Assembly (NCBI GenBank): GCA_029257185.1
Contig: JARICT010000100.1
Coordinates: 1 to 64,000 of the forward strand
Source of the DNA: Quadrisphaera sp.
GTDB taxonomy: Bacteria; Actinomycetota; Actinomycetes; Actinomycetales; Quadrisphaeraceae
Length of the DNA: 64,000 nt
Direction of reading: 5' to 3'
Both the position numbers and the translations under genes were made by a program. Within the stretch, counting starts at the first letter, position 1, and every line of letters starts with the position of its first letter. Under the pieces are notes generated by a model. That model had not been told where the DNA came from. It did no database searches and was given only the letters and a program-made list of their open reading frames with translations. This document shows, in pieces, positions 59,290-64,000 of this stretch.

Positions 59290-59895
59290 TCACCCGTACG
59301 TGTCGCGGGGGCCACGACCGTCGCTGACGATCCGGGGGCCGCTGCGCCACGAGGGGGCCGACGGGCCGCGCACCACCAGGCGCGTCACGACGTCCCCGCC
59401 CAGCTCCTCCGCGAGGCGCCTCAGCAGCAGCGGCGCGAGCAGCCTCACCTGCGTCGCCCACGCGGTGGAGTCGGCGCGCACCGTGAGCACCCCGTCCTCG
59501 AAACGCTCGGGGCCGCAGTGCGCGGACAGCTCGGGGCCCACCACCTGCGGCCAGCGGCCCAGCACCCCGCCGACGGCCACCGGGCGCTGCCACCCCCGCT
59601 CGGACACCAGGCGCCCGAGGCTCCCGCCCAGGGCCTGCGGGTCGCGGCCGTCCGGCCGTGCCCCCGAGGACGGCCCGGAGGAGGAGCCCGTCGAGGACCG
59701 GAGCAGCCTGCTCCTGCGGGTGGAGGCCGGCCCCGGCGCCGCGCTGCCCGGGGTCCCGGTCTGGAACCCGCGGTCGCCGGCGGCGGTCCGGGCGCGGTTC
59801 AGCGCCGTGCGGGCCGCGTCGGCGCCGGCGTCGCCCGATTCCTCCCCGGTGCCGTCACCGCTCCCGGCACCGGACGGGTCAGCGCTCTGCGCCAT
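59290..59895 (-). CDS. DUF721 (DciA-like) protein
   Basis: The 201-residue protein has a disordered N-terminal half and a conserved C-terminal domain with [44 protein letters not shown] and [36 protein letters not shown]721 proteins of this type (DciA) load the replicative helicase in many bacteria; the location beside recF and dnaN supports a replication role. Its ATG lies within the end of recF (17-base overlap). Confidence 0.9.
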   Translation of the reverse strand: MAQSADPSGAGSGDGTGEESGDAGADAARTALNRARTAAGDRGFQTGTPGSAAPGPASTRRSRLLRSSTGSSSGPSSGARPDGRDPQALGGSLGRLVSERGWQRPVAVGGVLGRWPQVVGPELSAHCGPERFEDGVLTVRADSTAWATQVRLLAPLLLRRLAEELGGDVVTRLVVRGPSAPSWRSGPRIVSDGRGPRDTYG

Positions 59896-61171
59896 CGCGG
59901 TGCACCTGCCCGCCGGCGACGCGCAGCACCCTCCCCGAGAGCTCGGGGGGCACGTCCTCGTCGACCGCCGCGGTCACCAGCACCTGCTCCGCCCCGGCCA
60001 CCAGCCGTGCCAGACGGCGACGGCGCCCCACGTCCAGCTCGGCGAAGACGTCGTCGAGGACCAGCACGGGGTCGTCGGTGGGCTCCTCCCCGCGCGCGGA
60101 CGGCGCCGAGACGTCGGCGCCGCGCATCAGCGCCCAGCTCGCCAGGCGCAGGGCCAGGGCGAAGGACCACGACTCACCGTGGCTCGCGTAGCCCCGTGCC
60201 GGCCGGTCGTGGAGGTCGAGCACGAGGTCGTCCCGGTGGGGGCCGACCAGGGTGGTCCCCCGCTCCAGCTCCGCGAGGCGCACCTCGTCGAGCTGGGCGG
60301 CCATCGCCGCGGCCAGCTCGGCCCTGCCGGGCAGGGGCCCGCCCCCGACCACGTCCAGGGCGTCCACGGAGGGGACCGAGCAGCGATAGCCCAGCGTCGC
60401 CGCGGGGCCCGCCGTCGGAGGGCCCGCCGTCGAGAGGTCCGCCGACGCCGCCTCTCCCTCGACCGGGCCGCCGGGCTCCACCGGGTCCGCGACGACGGCG
60501 TCGTAGGCCCCGCTGACGTGCGGCGCCAGGCGGCGCACGAGGTGGAGGCGGGCGTGGAGCAGCTCTGCGCCCGCCGCCGCGAGGTGCTCGTCCCACACGG
60601 CGAGGGTCCCGGTCACGTCGTCGGCCGGCCGCTCGCCGCCCCGCCGGGCCCCGCCCCGACCGGCCCTCGCCGAGCGAAGGAGCGCGCTGCGCTGGCGGAG
60701 CACCTTCTCGTAGTCCGCCCGCACCCCGGCGAGCCGCGGGGCCAGGGCGACGAGCACCTCGTCGAGGAAGCGCCGGCGTCCGTCAGGGTCACCCTTGACC
60801 AGCGCCAGGTCCTCCGGCGCGAAGAGGACCGTCCTCAGCACGCCCAGCACCTCGCGGGGACGGGGGACGGGGCTGCGGTTCAGCCGGGCACGGTTGGCCC
60901 GCTTCGGGACGATCTCCAGCTCGACCAGCTGCTCGCGCCCGTCCCGCTCGACGGCGACCCTCACGATCGCCCGCTCGGCCCCCTCCCTCACCAGCGGCCC
61001 GTCGGTGGACACCCGGTGGCTGCCGAGGCTCGCCACGTAGCCCAGGGCCTCGACCAGGTTGGTCTTGCCCTGCCCGTTGCGGCCCACGATCGTCGTGACC
61101 CCGGCGTGGCGGTCGACCTCCACGCCGGCGTAGGAGCGGAAGTCCGTCAGCGACAGGTGGGTGACGTGCAC
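59879..61171 (-). CDS. recF: DNA replication and repair protein RecF
   Basis: The 430-residue ABC-type ATPase binds single-strand gaps and helps load RecA. It starts [24 protein letters not shown], with Walker [16 protein letters not shown] at about residue 33, the signature [19 protein letters not shown] and Walker [14 protein letters not shown] near the end. A region of about 30 residues rich in Gly/Pro/Ala ([21 protein letters not shown]) is inserted before the signature. GTG 61171 lies 22 bases after the gnd stop. Confidence 0.96.
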   Translation of the reverse strand: MHVTHLSLTDFRSYAGVEVDRHAGVTTIVGRNGQGKTNLVEALGYVASLGSHRVSTDGPLVREGAERAIVRVAVERDGREQLVELEIVPKRANRARLNRSPVPRPREVLGVLRTVLFAPEDLALVKGDPDGRRRFLDEVLVALAPRLAGVRADYEKVLRQRSALLRSARAGRGGARRGGERPADDVTGTLAVWDEHLAAAGAELLHARLHLVRRLAPHVSGAYDAVVADPVEPGGPVEGEAASADLSTAGPPTAGPAATLGYRCSVPSVDALDVVGGGPLPGRAELAAAMAAQLDEVRLAELERGTTLVGPHRDDLVLDLHDRPARGYASHGESWSFALALRLASWALMRGADVSAPSARGEEPTDDPVLVLDDVFAELDVGRRRRLARLVAGAEQVLVTAAVDEDVPPELSGRVLRVAGGQVHRDGAER

Positions 61172-61193
61172 GTGATCGGTGGTCCGGCCGCCC

Positions 61194-62210
61194 TCACCGG
61201 GCCGCGGCGTCGCCGGTGCCCGAGGTGGGCCCCGTCTTCCCGCCCGCCGCGGCGTCGCCGGTGCCCGAGCTGGGCCCCGCCACCCCGGCGTCGGCCTCCT
61301 GGCGCGCCGGCGCGTCGTCGGAGCCGGGGGCGTCCTCGACGGCGTGCCCGCCGAACTCGTGCCGCAGCGCGGCCACGGCTCGCATCGCCGGGGAGTCGCC
61401 CTGGCGCGAGGTGAACCGCGCGTACAGCGCCGCGGTGATCGCCGGCATGGGCACCGCGTTCTCGATGGCCTCCTCCACGGTCCACCGGCCCTCGCCGGAG
61501 TCGTGCACGTAGCCCTTGATGTCGTCGAGCTCGTCACCCTCGGACTCGAGGGCCCGGACCATGAGGTCGAGCAGCCAGGAGCGGATGACGGTCCCGCGCG
61601 ACCACGCCTTGAAGGCACCGTGAACGTCCTCGACGATCGGCTTGGCCGCGAGGAGCTCGTAGCCCTCGGCGTAGGCCTGCATCAGCCCGTACTCGATGCC
61701 GTTGTGGACCATCTTCACGTAGTGGCCGGCCCCGGCCTCGCCGGCGTGGACGAAACCCTCTTCGCGCGGGCCCTCGGGCCGCAGCGCGTCGAAGACGGGC
61801 ATCGCCCGCTCGATCAGCTCCTTGGCCCCGCCGGCCATGAGGCCGTACCCCTCGGTGAGGCCCCACACCCCCCCGGAGACCCCGCAGTCGACGAAGCCGA
61901 TGCCCTTCTCCTCCAGGTTGGCCGAGTGCTTCTCGTCATCGGTCCACTTGGAGTTGCCGCCGTCGATCACCATGTCGCCGCGCTCGAGCCTCTCGGCGAG
62001 GTCGTCGATCACCGAGTCGGTGACCTTGCCCGACGGCACCATGACCCAGACCACCCGCGGCGCTGGCAGTGCCGCGACGAGAGCGTCGGTGTCGGGGACG
62101 TCGGAGACGTCCGGGTTGGGGTCGTACCCGGTGACCTCGATACCGGCGTCACGCAGACGGGTCCGCATGTTGCCGCCCATCTTGCCCAGGCCGATGAGTC
62201 CGATGTGCAC
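61194..62210 (-). CDS. gnd: 6-phosphogluconate dehydrogenase, short decarboxylating type
   Basis: The 338-residue enzyme oxidises 6-phosphogluconate to ribulose-5-phosphate and CO2. The nucleotide fold reads [15 protein letters not shown]; then [30 protein letters not shown] and the catalytic [22 protein letters not shown]. It belongs to the short class, thought to prefer NAD+, which occurs next to dnaN in many actinomycetes. The C-terminus has an added Gly/Thr/Ala tail with the SGTGDAAA motif twice, encoded by 33-base direct repeats (61201-61233 and 61246-61278). GTG start with AGGAGG about nine bases upstream. Confidence 0.94.
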   Translation of the reverse strand: MHIGLIGLGKMGGNMRTRLRDAGIEVTGYDPNPDVSDVPDTDALVAALPAPRVVWVMVPSGKVTDSVIDDLAERLERGDMVIDGGNSKWTDDEKHSANLEEKGIGFVDCGVSGGVWGLTEGYGLMAGGAKELIERAMPVFDALRPEGPREEGFVHAGEAGAGHYVKMVHNGIEYGLMQAYAEGYELLAAKPIVEDVHGAFKAWSRGTVIRSWLLDLMVRALESEGDELDDIKGYVHDSGEGRWTVEEAIENAVPMPAITAALYARFTSRQGDSPAMRAVAALRHEFGGHAVEDAPGSDDAPARQEADAGVAGPSSGTGDAAAGGKTGPTSGTGDAAAR

Positions 62211-62260
62211 GAGGAGCCTCCTAGTGGTGGGCGGGTCGTCGAAGGGTGCTGCTGGCCGCC

Positions 62261-63415
62261 TCAGCCCGCCAGGCGGACCGGCATGATCAGGTAGCGGTAG
62301 GTGGTGTCGTGGCTGGCGTCCGCCTCGCTCTGCCCGGTGAGGACGGCGGGCTTCGAGGCCTGCGTGAAGGCGAACCGCACGAAGGGCGCCGCTACCGCGC
62401 TCAACCCGTCGAGGAGGAAGGCCGGGTTGAAGGCCACCGTGATGTCGTCGCCGTCGAGCTGGGCCTCCAGCGCCTCCGACGCCTGCGCGTCGTCGCCCTG
62501 ACCCGCCTCGAGGACCACCTGGCCCTCGCTGAACGCCAGGCGTACCGGCGTGTTGCGCTCGGCGACCAGGGCCACCCGCTTCACGGCCTCGGACAGCGCC
62601 GCGGTGGCGACGACCGCGCTGACCGGCGACTCCGCGGGGAACAGGGCGCGCACCTTGGGGTAGTCACCGTCCACCAGCTGCGAGGTGGAGCGCCGGCCGC
62701 CGGCCTCGAAGCCCGCCATCCCTGCGCCGCGCCGGCCGCCGATGCCCGGCGCCGGGTCGTCCCCGGACAGCGACAGCGTCACGTCCGCGGCGCCGAGCGA
62801 CTTCGAGACGTCGGAGAGGGTCTTGGCCCTCAGCAGCGCCACCGCGGAGGTCCCGGGGCTCGACGAGCGCCAGGGCACCTCGCGCATCGCCAGCCGGTAG
62901 CGGTCGGTGGCGAGCAGGGTCAGCGTGTCGCCCTCGATCTCCAGGCGGACGCCGGTGAGGATCGGCAGCGTCTCGTCCCGGCTGGCCGCGACCGCGACGC
63001 GGGAGACCGCGTCCGCGAGCACGTCGCCCGGCAGGGTCCCGACGGCTTCCGGCATCGTCGGCAGGCCGGGGTAGTCCTCGACGGGCATCGTCAGCAGGTT
63101 GAACCGCGAGGACCCGCACGTGAGCACCAGCGTGCTCCCCTCGCCCACCACCTCGACGGGCTGGTGGGGCAGCGACCGGGCGATGTCGGCGAGCAGCCGG
63201 CCGGAGACGAGCGCGCGACCTGGCTCACCGACCTCGGCCTCGACCTCGGTGCGGGCTGAGACCTCGTAGTCGAAGCACGAGAGCCGGACACCGCCGCCCT
63301 CGACCGCCTCGACGAGGATCCCCGCCAGCACCGGGACCGGTGGCCGCTGCGGGAGGGCTCGGGCGGTCCAGCCGACCGCCTCGGCAAAGGCGTCTCGATC
63401 TGCTCGGAACCTCAC
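62261..63415 (-). CDS. dnaN: DNA polymerase III sliding clamp (beta)
   Basis: The 384-residue clamp has three repeated domains: VRFRADRDAFAEAVGWTARALPQRPPVPVLAGILVEA at the start, SRVAVAASRDETLPILTGVRLEIEGDTLTLLATDRYRLA in the second, and the final YRYLIMPVRLAG. A Gly-rich extension (DDPAPGIGGRRGAGMAGFEAGGRR) lies between domains 2 and 3, longer than in relatives. GTG 63415 is the only reasonable start; no strong ribosome site precedes it. Confidence 0.96.
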   Translation of the reverse strand: MRFRADRDAFAEAVGWTARALPQRPPVPVLAGILVEAVEGGGVRLSCFDYEVSARTEVEAEVGEPGRALVSGRLLADIARSLPHQPVEVVGEGSTLVLTCGSSRFNLLTMPVEDYPGLPTMPEAVGTLPGDVLADAVSRVAVAASRDETLPILTGVRLEIEGDTLTLLATDRYRLAMREVPWRSSSPGTSAVALLRAKTLSDVSKSLGAADVTLSLSGDDPAPGIGGRRGAGMAGFEAGGRRSTSQLVDGDYPKVRALFPAESPVSAVVATAALSEAVKRVALVAERNTPVRLAFSEGQVVLEAGQGDDAQASEALEAQLDGDDITVAFNPAFLLDGLSAVAAPFVRFAFTQASKPAVLTGQSEADASHDTTYRYLIMPVRLAG

Positions 63416-64000
63416 GTCAGCGCCAGCGCTCCGTCCGTCTGTCGGGCCGGGACCCCGCTGCAGCGGGGGAGGCCGGCGGTGTCGGGCCTTCAGGATGTCG
63501 GGTCGTCCGTGTCCCCGTGCGCGATGGTCGGACGTGCCCCACCGAGAGGATCGACGAGGCGACCATACCGACCGCGGGGACGGGTGCCGTCCCGTGCACC
63601 TCGGCGAACCCTCCGTCGCTCCGCAGAGGACCTCTGCGTCCTCGGTCCGCCGTGCCGCCGGTCCGCGGGCGTCCACATCCCCAGGTGCGGGCCGCGCTGC
63701 CATCAGGGGAGGAGAGGGTCTCGTCATCGTCGTCGGCGGTGTGGACGGTGTGGACAGCCGTCGTCCTCGCAGGTCAGAGCACACGTCGACCTGTGGACGA
63801 CCTGTGGACTGTCGTCCACAGGCACCCCGGTCGTCTGTGGACGACAGAGTCTGTCCACACCGGACCCCCGGACCGTCCACAGGCGGTCCACAGCGCCGAC
63901 ACCCCCTGTCCACAGGAGCTGGGGGTCTGCGCACAGGACGACCGGGTGAGCAGGACGGCGCTCGTCCACAGCCCTCCACAGGGTGGGGACAGTCCCTCCG
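63416..64000. other. dnaA-dnaN intergenic region, oriC side
   Basis: No gene is visible in these 585 bases. From 63740 to 63980 there are at least eleven DnaA-box-like 9-mers in both orientations, all of the form xxGTCCACA or its complement: 63740, 63749, 63792, 63803, 63812, 63836, 63851, 63873, 63884, 63906 and 63962, plus a weaker one at 63972. None is a perfect TTGTCCACA. The part 63416-63739 holds the dnaN promoter and little else. No AT-rich unwinding element was seen; it may lie beyond the window edge. Confidence 0.85.
63562..63567 (-). promoter_or_regulatory. Putative -10 of dnaN
   Basis: Minus-strand TATGGT gives a leader of about 140 bases for dnaN. It matches TAnnnT; no clear -35. 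Confidence 0.4.

Overview
The window is very GC-rich, GTG starts are common and neighbouring genes often overlap by four bases. Its right third carries, in reverse, the block dnaN - gnd - recF - DUF721 - gyrB - gyrA - DUF3566 - tRNA-Ile - tRNA-Ala, followed by ppiA, rhomboid, crgA, a sortase and trpG-pknB-pknA-pbpA-rodA-pstP-fhaB-fhaA. This is the chromosomal origin neighbourhood of an actinomycete. The right end is dense in DnaA-box-like sequences, so it is the dnaA-dnaN side of oriC, with dnaA itself just outside. The finer taxon is inference: a Kineosporiaceae- or Micrococcales-like bacterium fits the DUF5324-type protein, oleBC fusion, MCP and Mrp antiporter, but no marker settles it.

Left part (1-12 kb): a CNNM/CBS membrane protein (cut by the window edge), an Fpg/Nei glycosylase, a DUF2461 protein, an AlkA-type glycosylase and phosphoglucomutase. 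Next come an AbiEii-like nucleotidyltransferase with a small partner, and an operon of pxpA, fused pxpBC and a biotin carboxylase/BCCP. bioY (biotin uptake) is divergent from that operon. A HelD-like helicase, two tandem FUSC-like membrane proteins and a tiny PspC protein follow.

Middle part (18-37 kb): a complete Mrp Na+/H+ antiporter operon (A/B fusion, C, D, E, F, G), a zinc alcohol/formaldehyde dehydrogenase, a RES/Xre toxin-antitoxin pair, and an oleA-oleBC-oleD cluster for long-chain olefins. After these come a sugar-type ABC importer (binding protein and two permeases), a membrane chemoreceptor and tRNA-Leu.

Right part (37-64 kb): the fha/pstP/rodA/pbpA/pknA/pknB growth and division operon reads rightward. 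trpG, the sortase/DUF881 genes, rhomboid/ppiA and the replication genes read leftward.

The least ordinary content is non-coding. One hairpin family with a shared CGACACGCCG core has three copies (about 2.2, 27.2 and 47.7 kb). The third copy has grown into a 31-bp tandem array, framed by a second family of inverted GGTGATCATG units. A third family with a 41-bp period lies downstream of bioY.
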